Of a stretch of 59,841 bases of DNA, positions 8,141 through 19,071 are shown piece after piece. Source of the DNA: Micromonospora deserti (GTDB taxonomy: Bacteria; Actinomycetota; Actinomycetes; Mycobacteriales; Micromonosporaceae); NCBI RefSeq assembly GCF_003236335.1, contig NZ_POUB01000012.1, positions 1-59,841 of the forward strand, written 5' to 3'. The translations under genes were made by a program, and so were the position numbers. Position 1 is the first letter of the stretch; the number at the start of each line of letters is the position of its first letter. The notes under the pieces are model-generated. The model made no database searches. It was given only the letters and a program-made list of their open reading frames with translations, and was not told the origin of the DNA.

Positions 8141-8155
8141 GACCGCACTCTACAC

Positions 8156-8206
8156 CTGCCTTGACAGTAAGGCAGCACGTAATTATGTCAGAACAAACTC
8201 TTGACA
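8156..8206. promoter_or_regulatory. Promoter and candidate GntR operators of the iol operon
   Basis: CTGCCTTGACAGTAAGGCAG (8156-8175) is a perfect 7+7 inverted repeat with a 6-base centre. It contains TTGACA (8161-8166), and TATGTC follows after 17 bases (8184-8189), a good promoter pair pointing to iolG. The octamer CTTGACAG occurs at 8160 and again at 8200, 40 bp apart, and TGTCA (8186-8190) faces TGACA (8202-8206). A repressor bound here would cover the -35. Confidence 0.55.
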
Positions 8207-8303
8207 GGCCTTTTACCTGCGGGGCAGGCTCTCGTGCAACGTCGGCGGCCCTACCGGGCTCACGTAGGGCCGGGGTACCTCCACGGATTGGATGGGACAC
8301 GGG

Positions 8304-9308
8304 ATGCGTATCGGGCTCGCGGGTGCCGGACGGATCGGTGCCTTTCACGCCAGAACACTGGCCAAACTCGACTTCGTTGACGACCTCTTGATCACGGACG
8401 CTGACGTCGAGACCGCCCGGGCCCTTGCCGACGAGCTTCGGGCGGGCGTCGCCCGCGACGTCGAGGCGCTGCTCGCCTCGGGCCTCGACGGCTTCGTGAT
8501 CGCGACGGCCACCCCCGGCCATGCCCCCCTGCTGCGCCAGGGTATCGCCGCAGGCGTGTCCACGTTCTGCGAGAAGCCCTTGGCGGCGACCCTCGAGGAG
8601 ACGATCGATCTGGCCCACCTCGTCGCGGCCAGCGAGGTTCCGGTGCATGTCGGCTTCCAGCGGCGCTTCGATGCCGGCTACCAACGTGCCCGGCAGGTGG
8701 TACAGGCGGGCGAACTCGGTTTCATCCACACCATCCGGGCCAACACCCATGATCAATCGCCGCCGCACGAGTCCTACATCCCGGCCTCCGGCGGGATCTT
8801 CCGCGACTGCAACGTCCACGACTTCGACATCCTGCGGTTCGTCACCGGACGGGAGGTGGCCACTGTCTACGCGACGGGCGGCAACAAGGGCGCCGACTTC
8901 TTCTCGGCAGCCGGCGACGTCGACACCGGCGGCGCGCTGCTGACCATGGACGATGGCAGCATCGTGCTGGTCTCCTCGACCCGGTACAACGGCGGCGGCC
9001 ACGACGTGCGGATGGAGATCTTCGGCGAGCGGGGCACGATCGGGGTCGGGCTGGACCACTCGCTCGCGATGGACTCCGTCGAGGCGGACGTCGACTTCCC
9101 GCGAGGTCCCCGGAGGTGGTCGTTCATGGAGCGCTTCCTGCCGGCGTACCAAGCCGAGCTCACCGCCTTCGCGGAGGTCGCCCGTGGCGTTCGCGCCTCG
9201 CCGTGCTCCGTCCAGGACGCGCTCGAAGCATTCCGGGTCGCTGAGGCGTGCGAACTGTCCCGGGCCGAGCGCCGGCCCGTCGCCCTCGCCGAGATCAAGG
9301 GGAACTGA
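8304..9308 (+). CDS. iolG: Inositol 2-dehydrogenase
   Basis: First step of inositol breakdown: NAD-dependent oxidation of myo-inositol to scyllo-inosose. The 334-residue protein has a Gfo/Idh/MocA Rossmann start (RIGLAGAGRIGAFHARTL), the CEKPLA motif with the conserved lysine near residue 94, HVGFQRRFDAGY, and the substrate loop GGIFRDCNVHDFDILRF with its histidine. The start is placed at ATG 8304, which begins directly with the Rossmann strand; ATG 8292 is four codons upstream and also possible. It opens a 13-kb operon and lies next to iolC with a 4-base gap. Confidence 0.9.
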   Translation: MRIGLAGAGRIGAFHARTLAKLDFVDDLLITDADVETARALADELRAGVARDVEALLASGLDGFVIATATPGHAPLLRQGIAAGVSTFCEKPLAATLEETIDLAHLVAASEVPVHVGFQRRFDAGYQRARQVVQAGELGFIHTIRANTHDQSPPHESYIPASGGIFRDCNVHDFDILRFVTGREVATVYATGGNKGADFFSAAGDVDTGGALLTMDDGSIVLVSSTRYNGGGHDVRMEIFGERGTIGVGLDHSLAMDSVEADVDFPRGPRRWSFMERFLPAYQAELTAFAEVARGVRASPCSVQDALEAFRVAEACELSRAERRPVALAEIKGN

Positions 9309-9312
9309 GGCC

Positions 9313-10344
9313 ATGACTACTGCCCGCGCGCCCATCGTGGCCGCGTGGAGGGAAGGCGGACCGATGCGGACAGGTGACCTTGGCACAGCAGCATACGACC
9401 TGGTGGCGATGGGCCGGACGGGAGTCGACATCTATCCGGTCGACCACGGTGTGGGGCTTGAGGACGTCAAGCGGTTCGAGAAGTTCCTCGGCGGCAGCGC
9501 GACCAACGTCGCGGTGGCCGCGGCCCGGTACGGGCGCCGCACCGCCCTCGTCACCCGTACCGGCCACGACCCCTTCGGCCGGTACGTCCACCGCGCGCTG
9601 CGCGAGTTCAACGTCGATGACACCTTTGTCACCGCGGTCGACGGCCCGCCGACTCCGGTGACCTTCTGCGAGATCTTTCCCCCGGACGACTTCCCGCTGT
9701 ACTTCTACCGCTATCCGACGGCCCCCGACCTGCTGATCGAACCGGACGAGATCCCGGCCGACGTGATCCGCGATGCGGCCGTGTACTGGAGCACGGTTAC
9801 TGGCCTGTCGCAGGAGCCGTCCCGCTCGGCGCATTTCGCCGCCTGGCAGGCCCGCGGCCGGCGCGCGCACTCGATTCTCGACCTCGACTACCGGCCCATG
9901 TTCTGGCCAAGCCCGGGTGCGGCCACCGCTCAGGTGAGTGAAGCTCTGAAGCAGGTCACGGTCGCGGTCGGCAACCGCGAGGAGTGCGCCGTCGCGGTCG
10001 GTGAGACCGAGCCGCACCGCGCGGCCGACGCCCTGCTCGCCATGGGAGTCGAGTTGGCCATCGTCAAGCAGGGCCCCAAGGGTGTCCTCGCCGCGACCGC
10101 CACCGAGCGCGTCGAGGTGCCGCCGGTTCCCGTGACGGTCGTGAACGGCCTCGGCGCCGGCGACGCGTTCGGCGGTGCCCTCGTCCACGGGCTGCTCAGC
10201 GGTTGGGAGCTGCGTCGCATCCTGTCGTTCGCCAACGCGGCGGGGGCCATCGTCGCATCCCGGTTCGAATGCTCCAGCGCCATGCCGACAACAGCCGAGG
10301 TCGAGGTCCTACTCGGCGAGCGGGAAGAGGAGGTGCCACGATGA
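9313..10344 (+). CDS. iolC: 5-dehydro-2-deoxygluconokinase
   Basis: Phosphorylates 2-deoxy-5-keto-D-gluconate in the inositol pathway. It is a PfkB/ribokinase-fold kinase of 343 residues with GRTGVDIYP near the N-terminus, the sugar-binding KFLGGSATNVAVAAARYGRR, and the PfkB signature NGLGAGDAFGGALVHGLLSG with the catalytic Asp. ATG 9313 lies four bases after the iolG stop; an alternative ATG 9364 has a better-looking AGGGAAGG ahead and would give a 326-residue protein whose N-terminus fits the family more closely. Its stop overlaps the next gene by ATGA. Confidence 0.9.
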   Translation: MTTARAPIVAAWREGGPMRTGDLGTAAYDLVAMGRTGVDIYPVDHGVGLEDVKRFEKFLGGSATNVAVAAARYGRRTALVTRTGHDPFGRYVHRALREFNVDDTFVTAVDGPPTPVTFCEIFPPDDFPLYFYRYPTAPDLLIEPDEIPADVIRDAAVYWSTVTGLSQEPSRSAHFAAWQARGRRAHSILDLDYRPMFWPSPGAATAQVSEALKQVTVAVGNREECAVAVGETEPHRAADALLAMGVELAIVKQGPKGVLAATATERVEVPPVPVTVVNGLGAGDAFGGALVHGLLSGWELRRILSFANAAGAIVASRFECSSAMPTTAEVEVLLGEREEEVPR

Positions 10345-11240
10345 TGACAACCTCGAACCGACCGGGTATCCGTGATCTGACCGAGGTCCGGGTGCGTGAG
10401 CCGGAGCGGATCGCGGCCGGGTGGGCCAGCCGCAAGCGCCGTGATCGGGTGGGCCCGGACGGCCGGTTGCTCATCGTGGCCGCGGATCATCCCGCCCGTG
10501 GTGCCCTCGGCGTCCAGGACGACCGCCAGGCCATGGCATCCCGCAGCGAGCTGCTGGAACGCCTCGTCACCGCGCTGTCCCGCCCAGGTGTCGACGGCGT
10601 GCTCGGCACTCCCGACATCCTTGACGACCTGCTGCTGCTCGGCGCACTCGACGACAAGCTCGCCATCGGCTCGATGAACCGGGGCGGTCTGCAGGGCTCG
10701 GTCTTCGAGTTCGACGACCGCTTCACGGCCTACACCCCGGCCGAGATCGCCGCCCGAGGTCTCGACGGGGGGAAGATGCTCACCCGGATCTGTCTCGACG
10801 ATCCGGCGACCGTGGCCACCCTTGAGTCGAGTGGGCGCGCGGTCACCGAACTGGCCGGGCTGGGCCTGATGGCGATGGTGGAGCCCTTCCTTTCGGTCCG
10901 CGTCGATGGCCGGGTCCGCAACCTGCTCGATCCCGACTCGACCATCGCGTCGATCCACATAGCCTCCGGGCTCGGTGCGACCAGCCAGCACACCTGGCTG
11001 AAGCTGCCGGTCGTCGATGACCTGGTTCGGGTCATGGACGCCACCACCCTGCCGACCCTCCTGCTCGGCGGCGATCCGAGCGGCCACCCCGACGAGACGT
11101 ACGCCGCGTGGGCCGCGGCGCTCGACCTGCCCGCCGTACGAGGCCTGGTCGTCGGGCGCGCGCTGCTCTTTCCTCCGGACGGCAACGTGGCGGCGGCCGT
11201 CGACATCGCCGCTGGCCTCGTCCACGGGCGGCGGTCATGA
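10341..11240 (+). CDS. Cgl0159-type (beta/alpha)8 aldolase-like protein of the inositol pathway
   Basis: A 299-residue TIM-barrel protein related to class I aldolases, typically found next to iolC in actinobacteria. Visible landmarks are LLIVAADHPARGALG (family start of the barrel), DGVLGTPDILDDLLLLGALD, AIGSMNRGGLQGSVFEFDD, GLMAMVEPF and HTWLKLPVVDDL with the lysine expected for a Schiff base. By position it probably cleaves 2-deoxy-5-keto-gluconate 6-phosphate into dihydroxyacetone phosphate and malonate semialdehyde, the job of IolJ, which is otherwise absent here; this is inference. The start ATG 10341 overlaps the iolC stop and follows AGAGGAGGTG. Confidence 0.8.
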   Translation: MMTTSNRPGIRDLTEVRVREPERIAAGWASRKRRDRVGPDGRLLIVAADHPARGALGVQDDRQAMASRSELLERLVTALSRPGVDGVLGTPDILDDLLLLGALDDKLAIGSMNRGGLQGSVFEFDDRFTAYTPAEIAARGLDGGKMLTRICLDDPATVATLESSGRAVTELAGLGLMAMVEPFLSVRVDGRVRNLLDPDSTIASIHIASGLGATSQHTWLKLPVVDDLVRVMDATTLPTLLLGGDPSGHPDETYAAWAAALDLPAVRGLVVGRALLFPPDGNVAAAVDIAAGLVHGRRS

Positions 11241-12159
11241 CCGGGACCGGCCGCTGGTGGCATCCGTACGGCACCGCCGGCGCGGGCGACTTCCAGGTGG
11301 CGATCACTGACGCCCTGAACGGGTGGGAGCACACCAGCCTCCGCGTGGCCGCGCTGCCACCAGCCGGTCAGGTCGACCTTCCCACCGGTGACAGCGAGAT
11401 CATCGTTGTACCGCTGCGCGGCGGTCCGGACGTCGAGGTCGTCGATCACACCGGCGCACGGCACGAGGTCCGGCTCAGCGGCCGGCGGAGTGTCTTCGCC
11501 GGTCCGACCGACGTGTGCTACGTACCACGGGAGGCGCGTCTCACCGTGCGCAACCCTGGCGACGCCCCGGCCGTGGTCGCCCTGGCCGGCGCGAAGGCGA
11601 CGAAGCGGGCCGTCCCGCTGCCGGTGTGTCACGTGACCGCCGCCGACGTGCCGGTCGAACTCCGCGGTGCCGGCATGGCCTCGCGCGAGGTGCGCAACTT
11701 CGGCATCCCGCAGGTACTGGACGCCGATTCGATCATCGCCTGCGAGGTCGTCACACCGGCTGGCAACTGGAGCTCCTACCCGCCGCACAAGCACGACGAG
11801 GAGCGCGACGGTGTGGAGACCGAGCTCGAGGAGATCTACTACTTCGAGGTCCGGGCCGCGAGCGGGGACACGCCGGTCGACGGTGCCGACCCGATTGCCT
11901 ACCACCGGGTCTACGGCACGCCGCAGCGCCCGATCGATGTCCTCGCCGAGGTCCGTTCCGGTGACGTGGTCCTTGTACCGCACGGTTGGCACGGCCCGGC
12001 GATGGCCCCGCCTGGCTACGACCTCTACTACCTCAATGTGATGGCCGGCCCCGGCGCCACCCGGGCCTGGCTGATCTGTGACGACCCGGCCCACGGGTGG
12101 GTGCGCGAGTCGTGGTCGGGGCAGGCCGTTGATCCAAGACTGCCGATGGGAGGGTCTCG

Positions 12160-12163
<4 letters not shown>
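11237..12163 (+). CDS. iolB: 5-deoxy-glucuronate isomerase
   Basis: Converts 5-deoxy-D-glucuronate to 2-deoxy-5-keto-D-gluconate. The 308-residue bicupin carries the family motif SSYPPHKHDE (metal ligands), EEIYYFEV and DVVLVPHGWHGPAMAPPGYDLYYLNVMAG. The start is ATG 11237, overlapping the previous stop by ATGA, and its stop overlaps iolD by the same four bases. This unbroken chain of ATGA overlaps implies translational coupling through iolE. Confidence 0.92.
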
Positions 12164-14102
<1,939 letters not shown>

Positions 14103-14106
<4 letters not shown>

Positions 14107-14999
14107 CCAAGCCGGTGATGATCGGCAGCGCCCCCGACAGCTGGGGGGTGTGGTTTTCCGACGACTCCCAGCAGACGCCCTGGGGGCGCTTTCTCGACGA
14201 GGTCGCGGCAGCCGGCTACACCCGGATCGAGCTGGGCCCGTACGGCTATCTGCCGACCGACCCGGTCCGGCTGCGGGACGAGCTTGACCAGCGCGGCTTG
14301 GCCATGACCGCCGGGACGATCTTCGAGCATCTGCACCGGGCGGACTCGTGGGACACCACGTGGCGGGACGTCTCCGCGGCGGCGTCGCTGACCGCGGCCA
14401 TGGGCGCCGAGCATCTGGTGGTCATCCCCGACTTCTGGCGGGATCCGCAGACCGGAGCGGTCATCGAGGACCCGCAGCTCACCGACGAGCAGTGGCCCGC
14501 GTACGCCGCGCGGATGAACCGGCTCGCGCGCCAGGTCCGGGAGGAGTTCGGCCTACGGATCCAGTTCCACCCGCACGCCGACACGCATGTGGACACCCAC
14601 GCCAACGTCGAGCGGTTCCTCCACGCCACGGACCCTGACCTGGTGAGCCTGTGCCTCGACACCGGGCACATCGCGTACTGCGGCGGTGACAGCCTCAAGC
14701 TGATCCACGACTATCCCGAGCGGATCGGCTATGTGCACCTCAAGCAGGTCGACCCGGCGATCCTCGCCAAGGCGCAGACCGAGGGCGCGGGGTTCGGCGA
14801 GGCCGTGCGGATGGGTGTCATGTGCGAGCCTCCCAACGGAATTCCCGAGATGCCTCCCATCCTCGACGCCCTGTCGAAGCTCGACGTCGAGATATTTGCA
14901 ATCGTCGAACAGGACATGTACCCCTGCCCGCCCGACCAGCCCCTGCCCATCGCCACGCGGACCCTGGCCTACCTCCGGTCCTGTGGCCTGCTGCGCTGA
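14103..14999 (+). CDS. iolE: Myo-inosose-2 dehydratase
   Basis: Dehydrates scyllo-inosose to the trihydroxycyclohexane dione used by IolD. The 298-residue AP-endonuclease-2-like TIM barrel shows IGSAPDSWGVWF at the start (IolE signature), the metal-site residues of IQFHPHADTHVDTH, SLCLDTGHIAYCGGD and YVHLKQVDP. Start ATG 14103 overlaps the iolD stop. After its stop, 121 bases without a gene lead to the transporter genes; no terminator is obvious there. Confidence 0.92.
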
Positions 15000-15120
15000 C
15001 CGACCCGCAACACCACCCCACCCCCAGCGCACCACCCATACCCAGCGGTCATCACTGCACCACACCAACCCGTCCCAGTCCGCGTCCGCGCGACGGATCG
15101 CGAAAGGTGGTTATGCCACA

Positions 15121-16113
15121 ATGACTCGCACATCCCGCCTCTGCCTGATCGCAACCAGCGCCGTCCTGGCGCTCACCGTCGCCGCCTGCAGTTCCACCGG
15201 CGGCAGGAAGTCCACCGAGGAAGGTGGCGGCGGCACCAGCGGGGCCGCCAGCACCCCGCGGATGACCATCGCCCTGATCACTCACGCGGCTCCCGGTGAC
15301 ACCTTCTGGGATCTGGTCCGTAAGGGGGCCGAGGGCGCAGCGCAGAAGGACAACGTCGACCTGCAATACCAGGCGGACCCGGACGGCGCCAACCAGGCCA
15401 ACCTGGTCCAGTCGGCGATCGACAAGAAGGTCGACGGCATCGCGGTGACCCTCGCCAAGCCCGATGCCCTGCGAGCCGTCGTCACCAAGGCGGTCCAGAG
15501 CGGCATCCCCGTCGTCGCGCTGAACGGGGGCATCGACGACTGGAAGAGCATGAGGGTCCTCGGCTACTTCGGTCAGGACGAGAAGATCGCCGGACAGGCG
15601 GCCGGCGAGCGCCTCACCCGTGACGGCGCCAAGAAGGCGCTCTGCGTCATCCAGGAGCAGGGCCATGTCGGGCTCGAGGCACGCTGCGACGGCACCAAGT
15701 CCACCTTCCCGAACACCGAGAAGATCTACGTCACCGGCACCGACATGCCGAGCGTCCAGGCGGCCATCACCGCGAAGCTGCAGCAGGACAAGAGCATCGA
15801 CCGGGTGCTCACCCTCGGTGCCCCGTTCGCGCTGACCGCCGTCAAGGCGGTCCAGGATGCCAGTAGCTCCGCCAAGGTGGTCACCTTCGACACCAACAAG
15901 GAGTTGGTGGGCGCCATCAAGAGCGGCCAGGTCGAATGGGCCGTCGACCAGCAGCCCTACCTGCAGGGCTACCTGGCGATCGACAGCCTGTGGCTCTACC
16001 AGACCAACGGCAACACCATCGGCGGTGGGCAGGCGACGTTGACCGGTCCGGCCTTTATCGACAGCTCCAACGTCGCGTCGGTCGAAAAGTTCGCCGCGAA
16101 CGGTACGAGGTGA
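15121..16113 (+). CDS. Sugar (probable inositol) ABC transporter substrate-binding lipoprotein
   Basis: A 330-residue extracellular binding protein of the ribose/LacI-like periplasmic family. The N-terminus is a lipoprotein signal with lipobox TVAAC (Cys23), followed by a Ser/Gly-rich linker. The body has MTIALITHAAPGDTFWDLVR, SAIDKKVDGIAVTLAKPDAL and VEWAVDQQPYLQGYLAIDSL, typical of the fold. GAAAGGTGG precedes a 3-codon mini-frame (ATG CCA CAA TGA) whose stop overlaps the ATG at 15121, which suggests coupled initiation. Its place in the iol operon makes inositol or an inositol derivative the likely ligand. Confidence 0.85.
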   Translation: MTRTSRLCLIATSAVLALTVAACSSTGGRKSTEEGGGGTSGAASTPRMTIALITHAAPGDTFWDLVRKGAEGAAQKDNVDLQYQADPDGANQANLVQSAIDKKVDGIAVTLAKPDALRAVVTKAVQSGIPVVALNGGIDDWKSMRVLGYFGQDEKIAGQAAGERLTRDGAKKALCVIQEQGHVGLEARCDGTKSTFPNTEKIYVTGTDMPSVQAAITAKLQQDKSIDRVLTLGAPFALTAVKAVQDASSSAKVVTFDTNKELVGAIKSGQVEWAVDQQPYLQGYLAIDSLWLYQTNGNTIGGGQATLTGPAFIDSSNVASVEKFAANGTR

Positions 16114-16118
16114 TCGAC

Positions 16119-17174
16119 GTGACTGCCACGGCAATGGAGCCGAACAGGTTGGCGGCGGCCCGGGACGACCGGGTCGCCACCCGCCCCCTGCCGGCCCGGC
16201 TGATCAGTCGCCCCGAGGTCGGGTCGCTCGTCGGCGCGATAGTGATCTTCCTGCTGTTCATGGCGGTGGCGGAGCCGTTCCGCAACGTCGCCAACGTCGG
16301 AACCATTCTCTACGGGGCCTCGACCATCGGCATCATGGCGGTGCCCGTGGCACTGCTCATGGTCGGCGGCGAGTTCGACCTGTCCACCGGCGTCGCGGTC
16401 ACCACGTCCGGCCTGGCCGCCTCCCTGTTCGCCTGGAACTTCGGCCTCAACGTCTGGGTAGGTGTCCTCCTGGCGCTGGCTCTGTCCCTGGCCATCGGCG
16501 CGTTCAACGGGTGGTTGCTGCTCAAGACCGGCCTGCCGAGCTTTCTCGTCACGCTGGGCACGTTCTTCATCCTGCAGGGCGTCAACCTCGGCGTCACCCG
16601 GATGCTCACCGGCAACGTCGCCAGCTCCACCATCAGCGACATGGACGGCTTCGACAGCGCGAAGGAGATCTTCGGGTCGGAGGTCACCCTCGGGCCGGTG
16701 AACCTGAAGGTCACCGTCCTCTACTGGGTCATCCTGACCAGCATCGCGGCGTACCTCCTGCTGCGCACCCAGCTGGGAAACTGGATCTTCGCCGTCGGCG
16801 GTGACGCCGATGCTGCCCGAGCCGTCGGCGTGCCGGTCCGGGCGACGAAGATCGGTCTGTTCATGGCCGTGGGTTTCTGCGCCTGGCTCTCCGGCATGCA
16901 CCTGCTGTTCCAGTTCAACACTGTCCAGTCCGGTGAGGGGGTCGGCAAGGAGTTCATCTTCATCATCGCCGCGGTGATCGGCGGGTGCCTGCTCACCGGC
17001 GGCTACGGCTCGGTCGTCGGTGCCTCGATCGGCGCGCTGATCTTCGGGATGACCCAGCTCGGCATCAACTATGCCGGGTGGAACCCCGACTGGTTCCGCG
17101 CCTTCCTCGGCCTGATGCTGCTGCTCGCGACGATCGTCAACCTGTACGTCAAGCGAAAGGCGGATCTGCGATGA
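16119..17174 (+). CDS. Sugar ABC transporter permease
   Basis: A 351-residue inner-membrane permease of the RbsC/branched-chain type with about ten hydrophobic helices, including VGSLVGAIVIFLLFMAVAE, LLMVGGEFDLSTGVAVTTSG (the conserved family motif), FLVTLGTFFILQGVNLGVTR and AAVIGGCLLTGGYGSVVGA. The GTG at 16119 has GAGG eight bases upstream; GTG 16110 overlaps the preceding stop and ATG 16134 lacks a site. It partners the binding protein and the ATPase on either side. Confidence 0.88.
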   Translation: MTATAMEPNRLAAARDDRVATRPLPARLISRPEVGSLVGAIVIFLLFMAVAEPFRNVANVGTILYGASTIGIMAVPVALLMVGGEFDLSTGVAVTTSGLAASLFAWNFGLNVWVGVLLALALSLAIGAFNGWLLLKTGLPSFLVTLGTFFILQGVNLGVTRMLTGNVASSTISDMDGFDSAKEIFGSEVTLGPVNLKVTVLYWVILTSIAAYLLLRTQLGNWIFAVGGDADAARAVGVPVRATKIGLFMAVGFCAWLSGMHLLFQFNTVQSGEGVGKEFIFIIAAVIGGCLLTGGYGSVVGASIGALIFGMTQLGINYAGWNPDWFRAFLGLMLLLATIVNLYVKRKADLR

Positions 17175-18046
17175 CGACCGCGATCATCGGATCAAAACCC
17201 GCCACCGACCACCCGGAACCGCCGCCGCTGCTGCAGCTCGACAACGTCGGCAAGAGCTACGGCAACGTGCATGCCCTGCGCGGCGTGACACTCAACGTCC
17301 GGCAAGGCGAGGTCACCTGTGTGCTGGGCGACAACGGCGCGGGCAAATCCACTCTGATCGGCATCATCTCCGGCCTGCACGACTACACGGAAGGGGCGAT
17401 GCAGCTGGACGGCCAGCCGTGCCGGTTCGCCTCGCCCCGGGTCGCCCAGAGCAGCGGGATCGCCACCGTCTACCAGAACCTCGCACTCGTGCCCCTGATG
17501 TCGGTGTGGCGGAACTTCTTCCTCGGCAACGAGATCCGCAAAGGGTTGCTGCGCACCTTGGACATCAAGCGGATGAAGCGCATCTGTGACGAGGAACTGC
17601 GGCGGATGGGGATCGTCATCCCTGACCTCGACCGCCCGGTGGCCTCGCTCTCCGGCGGCCAGCGCCAGTGCATCGCCATCGCCCGGGCCATCCACTTCGG
17701 CGCCAAGGTCATCATCCTCGACGAGCCCACGGCCGCCCTCGGCGTCAAGCAGTCCGGCGTCGTCCTGAGGTACATCCTCCGCGCCCGCGACGCCGGCCTC
17801 GGCGTCATCTTCATCACGCACAACCCGCAGCACGCCTACCTGGTCGGCGACCACTTCGTCATCCTCAAGCTCGGTCAGGTGGCACTCGATGCCCGGCGCG
17901 CCGAGCTCACACTCGCGCGGTTGACCACCGAGATGGCCGGCGGCCAGGAACTCGAAGAACTCAGCGCCGAACTGCGCGGCGAGACAGGACAGCGCGACGG
18001 TTCCGATACGCGGACCGGGGCGCGCAGCGAACAGGAGGAAGGTTGA
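17171..18046 (+). CDS. Sugar ABC transporter ATP-binding protein (single NBD)
   Basis: A 291-residue ATPase with Walker A GDNGAGKST (53-61), Q-loop region ATVYQNLALVPLMSVWRNFF, signature LSGGQRQ and Walker B VIILDEPTAA, then the switch histidine in IFITHNP. Most ribose-type importers use a fused two-domain ATPase of about 500 residues; this one has a single domain and should act as a homodimer, like the fructose FrcA type. A charged Ser/Gly-rich tail follows the domain. Start ATG 17171 overlaps the permease stop. Confidence 0.88.
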   Translation: MTTAIIGSKPATDHPEPPPLLQLDNVGKSYGNVHALRGVTLNVRQGEVTCVLGDNGAGKSTLIGIISGLHDYTEGAMQLDGQPCRFASPRVAQSSGIATVYQNLALVPLMSVWRNFFLGNEIRKGLLRTLDIKRMKRICDEELRRMGIVIPDLDRPVASLSGGQRQCIAIARAIHFGAKVIILDEPTAALGVKQSGVVLRYILRARDAGLGVIFITHNPQHAYLVGDHFVILKLGQVALDARRAELTLARLTTEMAGGQELEELSAELRGETGQRDGSDTRTGARSEQEEG

Positions 18047-18048
18047 GC

Positions 18049-19071
18049 ATGGCACCGCTGCGCGTCGGAGTCGTCGGCGTCGGCATGATGGGTACCGATC
18101 ACGCCGACCGGCTCGTCCACCGGATCAGCGGCGCGGACTTGGTCGCCGTTTCCGATCCGGACACCGACCTAGCCGCCGAACTGGCCGCTCGCTTCCCCGG
18201 CGTACGCGCCGTCGAGGACCCCATCGCGCTCATCGCCGACGAGCACGTCGACGCGGTCCTCATCGCGTCGCCCGGGTTCGCTCACGAGGAGCAGGTCCTC
18301 GCCTGCGTCGAGAACGGCAAGTACACGTTGTGCGAGAAGCCCTTGACGATGGACGCCGCGTCCGCGTTGCGGGTCGTTGAGGCTGAGCGGAAGGGCGGCC
18401 GGCCGCTGGTCCAGGTCGGCTTCATGCGGCGGTTCGATCCCGAGTACGCCGCGATGAAGCGCCTGCTCGACTCGGGCGAGCTGGGGCGCACCCTGCTGGT
18501 GCACAACATCCACCGCAACAAGGTCGTCCCGGACTCGTTCCGCTCCGAGATGATCGTCCAGGACTCGCTGGTGCACGAGGTCGACGTGTGCCGCTGGCTG
18601 TTCGATGACGAGATCGACATGGTCACCATCCTGGTGCCCAGGTCGACCAGCGAGGCGGCCGACGGTGTTCGCGACCCGCAGGTGGCGATCTTCCAGATGG
18701 CCGGTGGTGGCCTGGCCACGACCGAGGTCTTCGTCAACTCACGAATCGGCTACGAGGTCCGGTGCGAGGCGGTGGCCGAGCGCGGCAACATCACGATCGG
18801 GCTCGGGCAAGGGCCCCACCTCCGGCGCGACAATCATTACGGCGGCCACATCCCGGACGACTTCCGGGACCGCTTCGGCCGCGCGTACGACCTGGAAGTC
18901 CAGGCCTGGGTCGACGCGTCGCGTCGCGGTGCGGTCGTCGGGCCGACCAGCTGGGATGGCTACGCCGCTACGGCGGTCAGCGCAGCGGGCGTCGCGGCGC
19001 TCGCGACCGGCCGGCCCATCCGGGTCAACCTGGCCGATCGCGCCGAGGTCCTCGGGGGCGCGGCCGGATGA
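18049..19071 (+). CDS. Gfo/Idh/MocA oxidoreductase, second inositol dehydrogenase
   Basis: A 340-residue NAD(P)-dependent sugar dehydrogenase: RVGVVGVGMMGTDHADRL at the start, YTLCEKPLTMDAAS with the catalytic Lys, GFMRRFDPEYAAMK, and DSLVHEVDVCRWLFDDEID with the catalytic His. It is a paralogue of iolG in the same operon and may take scyllo- or chiro-inositol instead of the myo form, as in systems with several dehydrogenases. ATG 18049 has AGGAGG 11 bases upstream and follows the ATPase stop by two bases. Confidence 0.85.
   Translation: MAPLRVGVVGVGMMGTDHADRLVHRISGADLVAVSDPDTDLAAELAARFPGVRAVEDPIALIADEHVDAVLIASPGFAHEEQVLACVENGKYTLCEKPLTMDAASALRVVEAERKGGRPLVQVGFMRRFDPEYAAMKRLLDSGELGRTLLVHNIHRNKVVPDSFRSEMIVQDSLVHEVDVCRWLFDDEIDMVTILVPRSTSEAADGVRDPQVAIFQMAGGGLATTEVFVNSRIGYEVRCEAVAERGNITIGLGQGPHLRRDNHYGGHIPDDFRDRFGRAYDLEVQAWVDASRRGAVVGPTSWDGYAATAVSAAGVAALATGRPIRVNLADRAEVLGGAAG

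Noticed and set aside
7332..9431. Minus-strand open frame of 699 codons
   Set aside because: It runs antisense through iolG and out of frame through the GntR gene; no family motif is visible.
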